A DNA stretch of 54,680 bases from an uncultured Clostridia bacterium. GTDB taxonomy: Bacteria; Bacillota; Clostridia; TANB77; CAG-508. Under the pieces are notes generated by a model. That model had not been told where the DNA came from and did not search any database. It worked only from the letters and a program-made list of their open reading frames with translations. Shown in pieces: positions 9,133-17,914 of the stretch (the first letter of the stretch is position 1; each line of letters begins with the position of its first letter). Location: assembly GCA_904419495.1 (NCBI GenBank), contig CAJFRV010000014.1, forward strand, positions 1 to 54,680. The letters run 5' to 3'. A program made the position numbers and the translations under genes.

Positions 9133-9984
9133 ATGTTTTTAGATATTATAAAATCTATTATATTTGGAATTATAGAAGGAATTACAGAATGGCTACCAAT
9201 TAGTAGCACAGGACATTTAATATTGGCAGAGCAATTTTTAAAATTTGAAAATGTTTCACCAGAATTTTGGTCGATGTTTCAAGTAGTTATTCAATTAGGT
9301 GCTATTTTGGCAGTTGTTTTATTATATTTTAAGAAAATTTGGCCAATTACAAAAAATAAACAAAAAGCAATCAAACAAACAGGAATCTTATCTTACTTTG
9401 ACAAAAATATTATGAATTTATGGGGAAAGATTTTAGTTGGATGTGTACCAGCAGCAATTATTGGTTTATTGTTTGATGAAACATTTGAAGCTTTGTTTTA
9501 TAATCCAACTTGTATTGCTATCGCATTAATTATATTTGGAATTGCGTTTATTGTCATAGAAAACTGGAATAAGAATAGAAAAGGAGCAAAAGATAAAAAT
9601 TCGGAAATTACTTATAAAGATGCATTAATTATTGGTGTATTTCAATTATTAGCAGCTATATTTCCGGGAACATCTCGTTCTGGCGCAACAATTATTGGAG
9701 GTTTATTAATTGGATTATCTAGACCAAATGCAGCAGAATTTACATTTTATTTGGCAATTCCAACTATGTTAGGTGCTAGTTTACTAAAATTAGTGAAGTT
9801 TGGTTTGGCATTTACAAGTGCTGAAATCATTATTTTATTAATTGGTATGATTATATCATTTGTTATATCTATGTTTGTAATTAAGTTCTTAATGAATTAT
9901 ATTAAAAAACATGATTTTAAAGTATTTGGATATTATAGAATTATACTTGGAATTATTGTTTTAGCATATTTCTTTTTTGCATAA
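9133..9984 (+). CDS. uppP: Undecaprenyl-diphosphate phosphatase
   Basis: A 283-residue polytopic membrane enzyme of the UppP/BacA family that recycles undecaprenyl diphosphate for cell-wall synthesis and confers bacitracin tolerance. Both active-site motifs are present: EGITEWLPISSTGHLIL near the N-terminus and FPGTSRSGATI in the middle. About eight hydrophobic segments match the family. AAAGGAGAG precedes ATG. It stands alone with a bidirectional terminator downstream. Confidence 0.95.
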   Translation: MFLDIIKSIIFGIIEGITEWLPISSTGHLILAEQFLKFENVSPEFWSMFQVVIQLGAILAVVLLYFKKIWPITKNKQKAIKQTGILSYFDKNIMNLWGKILVGCVPAAIIGLLFDETFEALFYNPTCIAIALIIFGIAFIVIENWNKNRKGAKDKNSEITYKDALIIGVFQLLAAIFPGTSRSGATIIGGLLIGLSRPNAAEFTFYLAIPTMLGASLLKLVKFGLAFTSAEIIILLIGMIISFVISMFVIKFLMNYIKKHDFKVFGYYRIILGIIVLAYFFFA

Positions 9985-10005
9985 CAGTACATATAGTATT
10001 TAAGA

Positions 10006-10033
10006 AAAAGAGACTAGAATTTTCTAGTCTCTT
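10006..10033. terminator. Bidirectional terminator between convergent genes
   Basis: A 13-bp perfect stem (AAAGAGACTAGAA and its complement) with a 2-base loop is flanked by A and T runs. It serves uppP and the small minus-strand gene. Confidence 0.8.
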
Positions 10034-10068
10034 TGTTCTCCTTAACAATAGAATATTTAGAAGAGAAA

Positions 10069-10311
10069 TTATGTATTTCTATTGTCTTTTCTATCATTAT
10101 TAGGAGAAATCGTACATAATTTCTCATATTCTTTACACTTAATCTTATATTCCATTTGCATACACAAATAGCGATAATAACTAAAAGCTTGTTCATATTG
10201 CATGATAGGATTGAACATAGGGTCTTTATATAATTCATTCATATCAAAATTGGAATTTCCCATATTGAAATCCATAAAAGGTTGTTGATAATAATTAAAA
10301 TCTTTTTCCAT
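10069..10311 (-). CDS. Small conserved-looking hypothetical protein, possibly sporulation-linked
   Basis: An 80-residue protein rich in Tyr, Asn, Met and Phe (MEKDFNYYQQPFMDFN...), reminiscent of small spore-coat-type proteins but without a recognisable domain. The start at 10311 follows GGAGG at seven bases; a longer in-frame start has no site. It lies directly downstream of ylbJ on the same strand, which supports a sporulation link only by context. Confidence 0.55.
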   Translation of the reverse strand: MEKDFNYYQQPFMDFNMGNSNFDMNELYKDPMFNPIMQYEQAFSYYRYLCMQMEYKIKCKEYEKLCTISPNNDRKDNRNT

Positions 10312-10398
10312 AGAAAAAACCTCCATTAACAATACATATTTTAATCATTTGTAACACATATCTTTACTAAAATATATTAAAATAAATATAATATATTC

Positions 10399-11457
10399 CT
10401 ATAAATCAAAATTAAAAAAAGGAAATATATTCATTAATATGTAAGTATATAAAACTGCTATGATTGCATGTAATAGTTTTCCATACAAGTAGGGTTTAAT
10501 AGACAAATCACTTTTTGAAGTGATGCTAAGTACTTGTAATAAAACAGAAATACCACCAAATCCAAGTAAAAATGCAGTAATCAAGATATTAATTGAAAGC
10601 TTTTTACAAGCAATATTAGAAATAGTGCTGATGCCATTGGTAATTTCAAAAAGGCCAGTGAATAGTGGCTCAATAAAAGAAGGAGACAGGTGTATAAAAT
10701 TGAAGAATGGTGTTATTATTATTTCTATAATATGTGTGATGCCACTTGATTTTAATATAGAAATAATAGAAGAAAAGATCACAACAAATCCACCAATTAC
10801 TAAAATAGATTTTATACTACTAACAATACTTTCTGATAGGATTTCACCCAAATTAGATAGAGATGCATGGTTTTCATTTTTTGTATATGATTTAGAAGGA
10901 GATGAATATGAATCAGAAGGTTTCGTTTTCTTCCAAAAGCGAAAGATAATACCAACAGATAAGGAGGCAAGTAGATGAGTAATAAATAGTAAAAGTCCAA
11001 TCATAGTGTTTCGATATAGTAAAATACCGACAGAACCAATAATAAATAAAGGACCAGAATTATTAGTAAAACTTAAGAGTCTTTCACATTCCTCTTTTGT
11101 ACAAATTCCTTCTTTCCTGAAATTGGTAGCAATTTTTGCACCAATTGGGTAACCACTTATAATTCCCATTATAAAAGCAAAAGCACCTTCACCTCGTATA
11201 TTAAATAAAGGTTTCATAAATACATTTAAGAGATTACCAATGTGATAAATAATATTAGTATGCATTAAAAGCTCTGTAGCTACAAAAAAGGGAAATAAAG
11301 ATGGAACAACAGAAGTGGCCCAAAGACTAATTCCTGATTTAACTGCTGTTAAATTGGTATTTGAAAATATTAAAATAGAAATGGTAAATAGTAAAAATAG
11401 AAGAGATATAAAATTTCGTTTTAATTTTAATACAATAAAGTTATTTTTTAGAACCAT
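10399..11457 (-). CDS. ylbJ: Sporulation integral membrane protein YlbJ
   Basis: A 352-residue polytopic membrane protein of the nucleoside-transporter-gate-like family to which YlbJ belongs; ylbJ is needed for spore cortex formation. Characteristic segments are SLWATSVVPSLFPFFVATELL, the GISGYPIGAK-like MGIISGYPIGAKIATNF, and the C-terminal GLFEITNGI. AAGGAGG lies a few bases before ATG 11457. Seven or eight transmembrane segments are visible. It is divergent from the coiled-coil gene at 11655. Confidence 0.9.
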   Translation of the reverse strand: MVLKNNFIVLKLKRNFISLLFLLFTISILIFSNTNLTAVKSGISLWATSVVPSLFPFFVATELLMHTNIIYHIGNLLNVFMKPLFNIRGEGAFAFIMGIISGYPIGAKIATNFRKEGICTKEECERLLSFTNNSGPLFIIGSVGILLYRNTMIGLLLFITHLLASLSVGIIFRFWKKTKPSDSYSSPSKSYTKNENHASLSNLGEILSESIVSSIKSILVIGGFVVIFSSIISILKSSGITHIIEIIITPFFNFIHLSPSFIEPLFTGLFEITNGISTISNIACKKLSINILITAFLLGFGGISVLLQVLSITSKSDLSIKPYLYGKLLHAIIAVLYTYILMNIFPFFNFDL

Positions 11458-11529
11458 AAAATCCTCCTTTTTTCGACAAATCCGTAATTAAAATGTTGTA
11501 TGAAAATTTTGTGAAAATGGAAAATGTTG

Positions 11530-11558
11530 TTGACTTTTTATATAAAAGATAATATAAT
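11530..11558 (+). promoter_or_regulatory. Promoter of the coiled-coil gene
   Basis: TTGACT (11530-11535) and TATAAT (11553-11558) are separated by 17 bp, about 95 bp before the start codon. Confidence 0.7.
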
Positions 11559-11654
11559 CAGTTCATCATTTTTATTCAATTCAAATTTTTTGTTCAAATT
11601 TTTATATCTTAAAAATTTCAATTTAAAATAATTTTATTCGAGGAGGTGAGGAAT

Positions 11655-12266
11655 ATGCAGGAAACTCTAGAACTTATTTTACAGGAGATAAGAGAGATAA
11701 AAACAAAAGTAAATACGCTAGAAGAGAAAGTAGATGTTTTAGAAACTAAAGTAGATAATTTGGAAGAAAAGTTTGATCAAAAATTATCAGCACTAGAAGA
11801 AAAGTTTGATCAAAAATTATCAGCACTAGAAGAAAAGTTTGATCAAAAATTATCAGCACTACTAGAAGAAAAGTTTGACCAAAAATTATCAGCACTAGAA
11901 GAAAGACTTGACCAAAAATTATCAGCACAAGAAGAAAGATTTGATCAAAAATTATCAGCACAAGAAGAAAAATTTGATCAAAAGCTATTAGCACAAGAAG
12001 AAAGATATGATAAAAAACTAGTATCATTAGAAGAAAGATTACTAAAAACGATAGATAAGAAAATTGAAGAAGCAATTAGCAAACAAAGTAAAGAAATAGC
12101 AGCAGAGTTTCATAAGCTAATTGGATATCTAGATAAAAGATTCCAAAAAATAGAAAATAAATTAGATGAAGAAATTTTAAATAATAAAATAGCACATGAA
12201 TCTTATGAAGCAAGGTTATATAAAATTGAAACAGAACAAAACTATTTAAGGAAGAAAATTATTTAG
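11655..12266 (+). CDS. Long coiled-coil protein with 11-residue tandem repeats
   Basis: About 203 residues, almost all coiled coil. Residues 40-110 contain near-identical units LEEKFDQKLSA (33 bp each), an 11-residue hendecad period. One unit carries an extra Leu (11861 region, LSALLEEKF), a 3-bp insertion that shifts the heptad phase. Such exact DNA repeats can expand or contract by slippage. ATG 11655 is chosen because AGGAGGTGA ends six bases upstream; the GTG at 11646 overlaps that site. There is no transmembrane segment or signal peptide. Function unknown; a cytoplasmic scaffold is possible. Confidence 0.7.
   Translation: MQETLELILQEIREIKTKVNTLEEKVDVLETKVDNLEEKFDQKLSALEEKFDQKLSALEEKFDQKLSALLEEKFDQKLSALEERLDQKLSAQEERFDQKLSAQEEKFDQKLLAQEERYDKKLVSLEERLLKTIDKKIEEAISKQSKEIAAEFHKLIGYLDKRFQKIENKLDEEILNNKIAHESYEARLYKIETEQNYLRKKII
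11758..12003 (+). repeat. Tandem 33-bp repeats inside the coiled-coil gene
   Basis: About seven copies of a 33-bp unit beginning GAAGAAAAGTTTGATCAAAA are arranged head to tail. The first three are nearly identical and later ones drift. One unit is 36 bp. Confidence 0.8.
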
Positions 12267-12384
12267 TTAACAAAAATAGTAGCAACTAACGAATAAGTTT
12301 TTTAGTACATACATTAGATTTAGTAAGTAAATTTGCATGAAATAATAGAGTATAAAAAAATAAAAATTAAATGAATAAAAAAGA

Positions 12385-12433
12385 GAAAAATGCACATACC
12401 TAAAAGAGAAAAAGAAAGGAAGTGCATTTTTTT
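12385..12433 (+). terminator. Hairpin spanning the start of the 12434 gene
   Basis: AAAAATGCAC and its complement GTGCATTTTT form a 10-bp stem, and T7 follows. The stem spans the AAGGA site of the next gene, so it may be a terminator of the coiled-coil gene, an attenuator of the next gene, or both. Confidence 0.45.
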
Positions 12434-12670
12434 ATGGATAATAAAAAGTCAAGAGAGTTTTCTAAAAAAAGTGATGAAGATTTTGAAAAAAGAGTTAATA
12501 GAAGTTTGGAAGAGAAATATGAAGTAGGAGAAGATAGCACCAAATATGGAGAATTTATTTCATCATATTTTGCATGGATTTCTTTACCAAATCAAAAAGA
12601 AAGAGCAGAAGAACTAGATAATATGACAAAAGGAGAAAATGACAAAAATAAAAGAAAAAACGAAAAATAA
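12434..12670 (+). CDS. Small hydrophilic hypothetical protein
   Basis: About 78 residues, highly charged (MDNKKSREFSKKSDEDFEKR...), with one aromatic stretch (ISSYFAWISLP). No domain is recognised. ATG 12434 is preferred to GTG 12422 although AAGGA lies 13 bases upstream. It precedes ctsR by 160 bp but has its own leader hairpin, so it is probably not part of that operon. Confidence 0.45.
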   Translation: MDNKKSREFSKKSDEDFEKRVNRSLEEKYEVGEDSTKYGEFISSYFAWISLPNQKERAEELDNMTKGENDKNKRKNEK

Positions 12671-12755
12671 CGAGAAAGAAGTATAAAAAGGCATAAATTT
12701 TATCGAAAATTCAAAAATTTGTTAAAAAACATGGAAGGATTAAATAAAAATAGAG

Positions 12756-12783
12756 TTGAAAAAAAATGAAAAGGGAGTATAAT
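12756..12783 (+). promoter_or_regulatory. Promoter of the ctsR operon
   Basis: TTGAAA (12756-12761) and TATAAT (12778-12783) are 16 bp apart, immediately upstream of the CtsR operator. Confidence 0.7.
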
Positions 12784-12792
12784 AATAATGTA

Positions 12793-12815
12793 GGTCAAAG
12801 AAAGTCAAAGTCAAA
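12793..12815 (+). promoter_or_regulatory. CtsR operator
   Basis: The tandem heptad GGTCAAA-GAA-AGTCAAA (12793-12809) matches the known CtsR consensus (A/GGTCAAA-NAN-A/GGTCAAA), and an additional GTCAAA follows directly. It lies just downstream of the -10 box, as expected for autorepression of the ctsR operon. Confidence 0.9.
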
Positions 12816-12830
12816 AAGGAGATGAGACCA

Positions 12831-13277
12831 ATGAGAATGTCAGATGTAATAGAAGAATTTATAAAAGATTTATTTGATGATGATAATCAATTAGTAGAAA
12901 TACAAAGAAATGAATTAGCAGAACATTTTAATTGTGTACCATCACAAATCAATTATGTTATATCAACAAGATTTAAACCATCTCAAGGGTATTATGTAGA
13001 AAGTAAAAGAGGTGGGGGAGGTCATATTACGATAAAAAAAGTTAATAATACAAAGTCAGATTATTTTATGCACATTATAAAAAATATTGGAGAAGAAATG
13101 ACTTCTAATGATGTGGATATACTAATTAATGACTTTCTAACTTATGATTTAATAACCAAAGAAGAAGCAAAGCTCTTAAAAGTAGCAACAAGTGATAATG
13201 TGTTACTGTTAGCAAAAGATGTAAAAGACAAACTAAGAGCTAAGATATTTAAAAATATGTTATTAAATATAGATTAA
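12831..13277 (+). CDS. ctsR: Class III stress repressor CtsR
   Basis: About 148 residues. CtsR is a dimeric winged-helix repressor of clp genes, inactivated by heat and removed through McsB and ClpCP. The start region MRMSDVIEEFIKDLF, the helix-turn-helix around CVPSQINYVISTRF and the glycine-rich wing ESKRGGGGHI are diagnostic. ATG 12831 is preferred to ATG 12822, which overlaps the ribosome binding site. It is the first gene of ctsR-mcsA-mcsB-(insert)-clpC and is autoregulated through the operator just upstream. Confidence 0.95.
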   Translation: MRMSDVIEEFIKDLFDDDNQLVEIQRNELAEHFNCVPSQINYVISTRFKPSQGYYVESKRGGGGHITIKKVNNTKSDYFMHIIKNIGEEMTSNDVDILINDFLTYDLITKEEAKLLKVATSDNVLLLAKDVKDKLRAKIFKNMLLNID

Positions 13278-13290
13278 AGGAGGAATTATT

Positions 13291-13857
13291 ATGTTGTGTG
13301 ATAATTGTAAAAAAAGAGAGGCAAATGTAAGATATTCAGAAAATATAAATGGGGTAAGAAGAGAATTAAATTTATGTGAGGAGTGTAGTAAAAAATTAGG
13401 AATTGGTGAAATTGGATTAGATATGCCAATTAATTTTTCAAGTTTTTTCGGAGATTTCTTAGAAGATTTTTCAAATACAGAATTTATGCCAATGTTTAAT
13501 GAGTTAAAAACTCTAAAATGTGATAATTGTGGATATACATTTGAAGATATAGCACATACGGGAAGAGTAGGATGTGCAAATTGTTATGATGTTTTTCAAG
13601 ATAGATTAGATCCGATAATTAGAAGAATTCAAAGTAGTAATCGTCATGTGGGAAGATTAGGAAAAAGTATTGATAAGAAAATAGAAGAAAGACAAAAAAG
13701 AAAAGAGCACAATGAACAAAGCAAGAAGGAAGAGACCCCAGAAGAGAAATTAGATGGATTAAAAGAGGACTTAAAACAAGCTATTAAAGAAGAACGTTAT
13801 GAAGATGCAGCAAAATTAAGAGATGAAATTAAGAAATTAGAAGATAACAATCAATAG
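13291..13857 (+). CDS. mcsA: McsA, zinc-binding activator of McsB
   Basis: A 188-residue protein with two Cys4-type zinc sites (CDNCKKR...CEECSKK and CDNCGYT...CANCYD) and a C-terminal UVR motif (LKEDLKQAIKEERYEDAAKLRDEI). McsA activates the arginine kinase McsB and tunes CtsR. It is 14 bp behind ctsR and 15 bp ahead of mcsB with good ribosome binding sites, so it is translationally linked to both. Confidence 0.93.
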   Translation: MLCDNCKKREANVRYSENINGVRRELNLCEECSKKLGIGEIGLDMPINFSSFFGDFLEDFSNTEFMPMFNELKTLKCDNCGYTFEDIAHTGRVGCANCYDVFQDRLDPIIRRIQSSNRHVGRLGKSIDKKIEERQKRKEHNEQSKKEETPEEKLDGLKEDLKQAIKEERYEDAAKLRDEIKKLEDNNQ

Positions 13858-13871
13858 AAAAGAGGGATAAT

Positions 13872-14879
13872 ATGAATTGGTATTTACAAAGTGGAAAAGA
13901 ATCAGATATAGCGATGAATACAAGAATACGATTTTCAAGGAATATACAAGGGTATAACTTTTATTTAAGTCCAAAAGAATTACAAGAATTGGAAACGAAA
14001 ATAAAGGATAATGTATATCAAATAGGATATGGATTAAGATTTTTAAAATTAGAAGATATGGATGATATTACTAAATTAAGTTTAGTAGAAAAAGGATTGA
14101 TTAATTACAATTTTGCTTTTGAATCAGGGAATATTGGAGCTATTCTAGTCAATGATGAAGAAAATGTTTGTATTATGATTGGAGAAGATGATCATCTAAA
14201 AATACAAGTATTTAGTAGTGGATTGGAATTAGAAAATACATTAAATCTAGCAATTGAAATAGATAAAAAGATAGAGGATATATTTGGCTATTGTGTTAGT
14301 AAGCAATATGGTTATTTAACAGCTTGTCCTAATAATATCGGAACAGGATTGAAAGCTTCTGTGAAATTGCATTTACCAGCTTTGGCAAAAACAAGAAATA
14401 CAGAAAAAGTTTTAGAAGCGATTAATAATTTTGGTATTAATATTAAGGGTGTTTATGATGAAGAAGGTCATATTGTAGGGGATATGTATGAAGTATCTAA
14501 TAAGAAAACATTAGGAATTACGGAAAATGAAGTCATACAAAATATTAAAATTGTTGTAGAAAAAGTTATCAAGCAAGAAAGAGCGGCTAGAAGATTTTTA
14601 GCAAATGAAGGTATTGAAGTAGAAGATTTGATTTATAGAAATTATGGAATTTTAACAAATTGTAAGAAGATTACTATGGAAGAAGCACAGAATTTATTAT
14701 CTACTGTGAAATTAGGTGTAGATTTAGGAATTTTAAAAGAATTATCAGATTTACAAATTCAAAAATTATATTTATATATCCAACCGGGAAATTTACAAAA
14801 ATATTTTGGGGAACAATATGAACGATTAGTTAGAGAAATTAAAAGAGCTGAGATGATAAAACAAGTGATTAATCAATAA
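13872..14879 (+). CDS. mcsB: Protein-arginine kinase McsB
   Basis: A 335-residue phosphagen-kinase-fold enzyme that phosphorylates arginines on proteins to mark them for ClpCP. Signatures are TRIRFSRNIQGY near residue 18, the catalytic-loop region CPNNIGTGLKASVKLHLPAL, and the RAAR motif (QERAARRFL) that binds phosphoarginine. Length fits the family. The operon continues to clpC only after a 550-bp insert of repeat DNA and an opposing small gene. Confidence 0.95.
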   Translation: MNWYLQSGKESDIAMNTRIRFSRNIQGYNFYLSPKELQELETKIKDNVYQIGYGLRFLKLEDMDDITKLSLVEKGLINYNFAFESGNIGAILVNDEENVCIMIGEDDHLKIQVFSSGLELENTLNLAIEIDKKIEDIFGYCVSKQYGYLTACPNNIGTGLKASVKLHLPALAKTRNTEKVLEAINNFGINIKGVYDEEGHIVGDMYEVSNKKTLGITENEVIQNIKIVVEKVIKQERAARRFLANEGIEVEDLIYRNYGILTNCKKITMEEAQNLLSTVKLGVDLGILKELSDLQIQKLYLYIQPGNLQKYFGEQYERLVREIKRAEMIKQVINQ

Positions 14880-14896
14880 GAAAAATTTTTTCTGCT

Positions 14897-15031
14897 ATAA
14901 GAAAGGCGTTTGGCTAAGTAATTCTTCGGAGCAACTGCAAAACACATGTCACTCGCTTCGCTCGGACGAATATAAGAAGCCTAACCTTGTTGTATACGGA
15001 AAAATCTTATATGTGGTCAAGATAAAAGTCG
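14897..15031 (+). repeat. 135-bp direct repeat, copy 1
   Basis: This matches 18364-18498 over 135 bp with two mismatches. It contains a hairpin CGAGCGAAGCGAG-type palindrome near 14955, the pair GTTTTGC / GCAAAAC (intact only in copy 2), and the left half of the TTGTATACGGAAAAATC element. The right half of that element is missing here, replaced by the sequence leading to the small opposing gene. Confidence 0.85.
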
Positions 15032-15052
15032 CACAAGGAGGCTATCAGGAGA

Positions 15053-15247
15053 TTAGTTTCCATCCTTGTCTTTAACAATCTCCAGTCTGGCATTATTGCC
15101 TTTTGAATTATCATCTTTTGATGATAATTTCGAGCAAATGCTCGCGTTCAAAGCTGCAAGTGCAAATATGATAAGCACAGCATCTGTTGAAGCTTGCATA
15201 ACTATAGCAAGAATTGCTATATCAATTAGAACAAAGGAAAAAATCAT
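15053..15247 (-). CDS. Small membrane protein inserted in the clp cluster
   Basis: A 64-residue protein with two hydrophobic segments (IFSFVLIDIAILAIVM and AVLIIFALAALNA) and a charged tail. GAGGAGG lies eight bases before ATG 15247. It runs against the surrounding operon, sits between a 135-bp repeat copy and a GGGGACG-type repeat, and its GC content is higher than the neighbours. This suggests an acquired segment. Function unknown. Confidence 0.55.
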   Translation of the reverse strand: MIFSFVLIDIAILAIVMQASTDAVLIIFALAALNASICSKLSSKDDNSKGNNARLEIVKDKDGN

Positions 15248-15364
15248 GGAAAATCCTCCTCACTTGAAACACAATCCAAGAAAAGACTTGGATATTAAGA
15301 GTTACAATGCTAAATAGCATAGCTAAATTATATCATATATTGAAACAAAAATAAAGCAAAAATA

Positions 15365-15400
15365 AAAAATGTCCCAAACAGAAACGTCCCCAATTGGACA
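15365..15400. repeat. Dispersed repeat with GAAACGTCCCCAATTGGACA core
   Basis: The 36-bp stretch is nearly the reverse complement of 37887-37922. The shared part includes ATGTC(C/T)CA..AGAAACGTCCCC and the palindromic AATT centre. It lies directly upstream of clpC. Confidence 0.7.
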
Positions 15401-15430
15401 AATGAAAAAAAGAAAGGTAAGGTGATAAAA

Positions 15431-17875
15431 ATGACATATGATTTTACTAGTAGAGCAAAAAGAGCAATAGAAATTGCTAATGATGAGGCAATGGAATTAG
15501 GACATAGATATATTGGAACAGAACATTTATTATATGGTTTAGCAAAAGAAGGTAGTGGTGTAGCATCTAAAGTATTAGAAAACCAAGAGATTGCACCAGA
15601 AAATATTATAGATGTAACAGTTGCATTAGTTGGAAAAGACGAAGCAATTGATGAAACATTAGGATTTACACCAAGAACCAAGAGAGTTATCGAAAATGCT
15701 TTTATTGAAGCAAGAAAATTAGGATATAATTATATAGGAACAGAGCATCTTTTAATTGGTTTATTGAGAGAGGGAGATAGTGTAGCTACAAGAATCTTGA
15801 TAGAGTTAAATGTTAATATTCCAAAGTTATATGGAGAAATTATAAAAGTAATTAACGAAGGAGAAGACTTGACTGGTGATACAGATTCAAAAAGTTCAAA
15901 AAGATCTGGAAGCTATAATCAAACACCAACATTAAATCAATTTGGAGAAGATTTAACAGAAAAAGCAAAAGAAGGAAAATTAGATCCGATTATTGGAAGA
16001 AAAGAAGAAATTGAGAGAGTTATCCAAATTTTATCAAGGAGAACAAAAAATAATCCTTGCTTGATTGGAGAGCCGGGTGTTGGTAAAACGGCAGTTGTAG
16101 AAGGATTGGCACAAAAAATTGTGTCAGGAGATGTTCCAGAAATTCTAAAAAATAAAAGAGTGGTAACTGTTGATATTTCTAGCATGGTAGCTGGAGCAAA
16201 ATACAGAGGAGATTTTGAAGAAAGAATCAAAAAAGCATTAAATGAAGTAAAAAAAGCAGGAGATGTTATCCTATTTATTGATGAAATTCATACAATTGTA
16301 GGTGCAGGTTCGGCAGAAGGAGCAATTGATGCAGCCAATATTTTAAAACCATTATTGGCAAGAGGAGAAATTCAATTAGTCGGTGCAACAACATTAAATG
16401 AATATAGGAAATTCATTGAAAAGGATTCTGCATTAGAGAGAAGATTTAGTCCAGTAACAGTTAATGAGCCATCTGAAAAGGATACAATTACCATTTTAAA
16501 AGGAATTAAAGACAAATATGAAGCTCATCATAATGTCAAAATAACAGATGAAGCAATAGAGGCAGCAGTTAAATTATCAGTTAGATATATTAATGATAGA
16601 TATTTACCAGATAAGGCAATTGACTTAATTGATGAAGCAGCATCAAGAGCAAGATTAAAAACATATATAGAACCAGATTCTTTAAAAGAATTGGAAGAAG
16701 AACTTGCAAATGTAACAAAAGATAAAGAAGAAGCTGTTAAGATTCAAAAATTTGAAAAAGCAGCATCTTTAAGAGATAAAGAAAAAGAATTAAAAGCAAA
16801 ATATGAAAAAGAACAAAATAAGTGGAAAAATAAAAATAATAAATCTGTAACAGATATTACAGAGGAGAATATTGCAGAAGTCATTGCTAGCTGGACAGGA
16901 ATACCAGCTAAAAAGATTACAGAGGATGAAAATGAAAGATTAAAACATTTAGAAGAAAACTTACACCAAAGAGTAATTGGTCAAAATGAAGCAGTAGAAG
17001 CAGTGGCGAAAGCAATTAGGAGAGGAAGAGTTGGATTAAAAGATCCAAAGAGACCAATTGGTTCATTCTTATTCTTAGGACCAACAGGTGTGGGAAAAAC
17101 AGAATTATCAAAAGCATTAGCTGAATGTCTATTTGGTGATGAAAATGCAATGATAAGAATTGACATGTCTGAATATATGGAACCACATTCTGTATCTAAA
17201 TTGATTGGATCACCTCCGGGATATGTAGGATTTGATGAAGGAGGACAATTAACAGAGAAGATCAGAAGAAAACCATATTCTGTTATATTATTCGATGAAA
17301 TTGAAAAGGCACATCCAGATGTCATGAATATGTTACTTCAAATATTAGAAGATGGTAGATTAACAGATAGTCAAGGAAGAACAGTTAACTTTAAAAATAC
17401 AGTCATTATCATGACTTCTAATATAGGTGCAAGACTGATAACAGATAAAAAATCTCTAGGTTTTTCAAATGTTAATAATACGGAGGATGCACAAAAAGAA
17501 TACGAAGAAACCAAAAAAGAAGTTATGGAAGCATTGAAAAAAGAATTAAGACCAGAATTTATTAATCGTATTGATGAAATTATTGTATTCCACAAATTAA
17601 CAGATGAAGAAATTGATAAGATTATTGATATTATGCTAAAAGAAGTAGTTGGCAGATTAAAAGACCAAAAAATAGAAATTGAATTAGAACCATCTGTTAA
17701 AAAGTTAATTGCAAGCAAGGGGATTGATAAGAACTTTGGTGCAAGACCTTTAAGAAGAACTATTCAAAGCGTATTAGAAGATAGACTAGCTGAAGAAATA
17801 TTAGATGGTAAGTTAAAAAAGAATAAAGTTAACAAAATTGGAATAAAAGATGAAAAAGTAGTGGTAGAGAAATAG
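15431..17875 (+). CDS. clpC: AAA+ unfoldase ClpC
   Basis: About 814 residues, full length. Two N-terminal Clp repeats (about 1-145) bind adaptors and phosphoarginine; the first AAA+ module has GEPGVGKTA near residue 216, a middle UVR/coiled-coil region (IQKFEKAASLRDKEKEL) follows, and the second AAA+ module has GPTGVGKTE near 550. It works with ClpP to degrade proteins marked by McsB. ATG 15431 follows AAGGTGA; the GTG at 15422 overlaps that site. Clp cluster genes are expected under CtsR, but the insert upstream may give clpC a separate promoter. Confidence 0.95.
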   Translation: MTYDFTSRAKRAIEIANDEAMELGHRYIGTEHLLYGLAKEGSGVASKVLENQEIAPENIIDVTVALVGKDEAIDETLGFTPRTKRVIENAFIEARKLGYNYIGTEHLLIGLLREGDSVATRILIELNVNIPKLYGEIIKVINEGEDLTGDTDSKSSKRSGSYNQTPTLNQFGEDLTEKAKEGKLDPIIGRKEEIERVIQILSRRTKNNPCLIGEPGVGKTAVVEGLAQKIVSGDVPEILKNKRVVTVDISSMVAGAKYRGDFEERIKKALNEVKKAGDVILFIDEIHTIVGAGSAEGAIDAANILKPLLARGEIQLVGATTLNEYRKFIEKDSALERRFSPVTVNEPSEKDTITILKGIKDKYEAHHNVKITDEAIEAAVKLSVRYINDRYLPDKAIDLIDEAASRARLKTYIEPDSLKELEEELANVTKDKEEAVKIQKFEKAASLRDKEKELKAKYEKEQNKWKNKNNKSVTDITEENIAEVIASWTGIPAKKITEDENERLKHLEENLHQRVIGQNEAVEAVAKAIRRGRVGLKDPKRPIGSFLFLGPTGVGKTELSKALAECLFGDENAMIRIDMSEYMEPHSVSKLIGSPPGYVGFDEGGQLTEKIRRKPYSVILFDEIEKAHPDVMNMLLQILEDGRLTDSQGRTVNFKNTVIIMTSNIGARLITDKKSLGFSNVNNTEDAQKEYEETKKEVMEALKKELRPEFINRIDEIIVFHKLTDEEIDKIIDIMLKEVVGRLKDQKIEIELEPSVKKLIASKGIDKNFGARPLRRTIQSVLEDRLAEEILDGKLKKNKVNKIGIKDEKVVVEK

Positions 17876-17879
17876 GCTG

Positions 17880-17905
17880 AACTTTAGAGACAATCCTAAA
17901 GTGTA
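17880..17905 (+). terminator. Weak hairpin after clpC
   Basis: CTTTAG and CTAAAG form a 6-bp stem 5 bp after the clpC stop. There is no long T-run, so terminator function is uncertain. Confidence 0.35.
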
Positions 17906-17914
17906 AAAATATTA

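Noticed and set aside
10520..10978. Plus-strand ORF of 152 codons inside ylbJ
   Set aside because: ylbJ on the other strand has clear family motifs and a strong ribosome binding site; the plus-strand frame has neither.
11758..12003. Possible CRISPR array
   Set aside because: The repeats are contiguous 33-bp units without unique spacers and are in frame within a coiled-coil protein.
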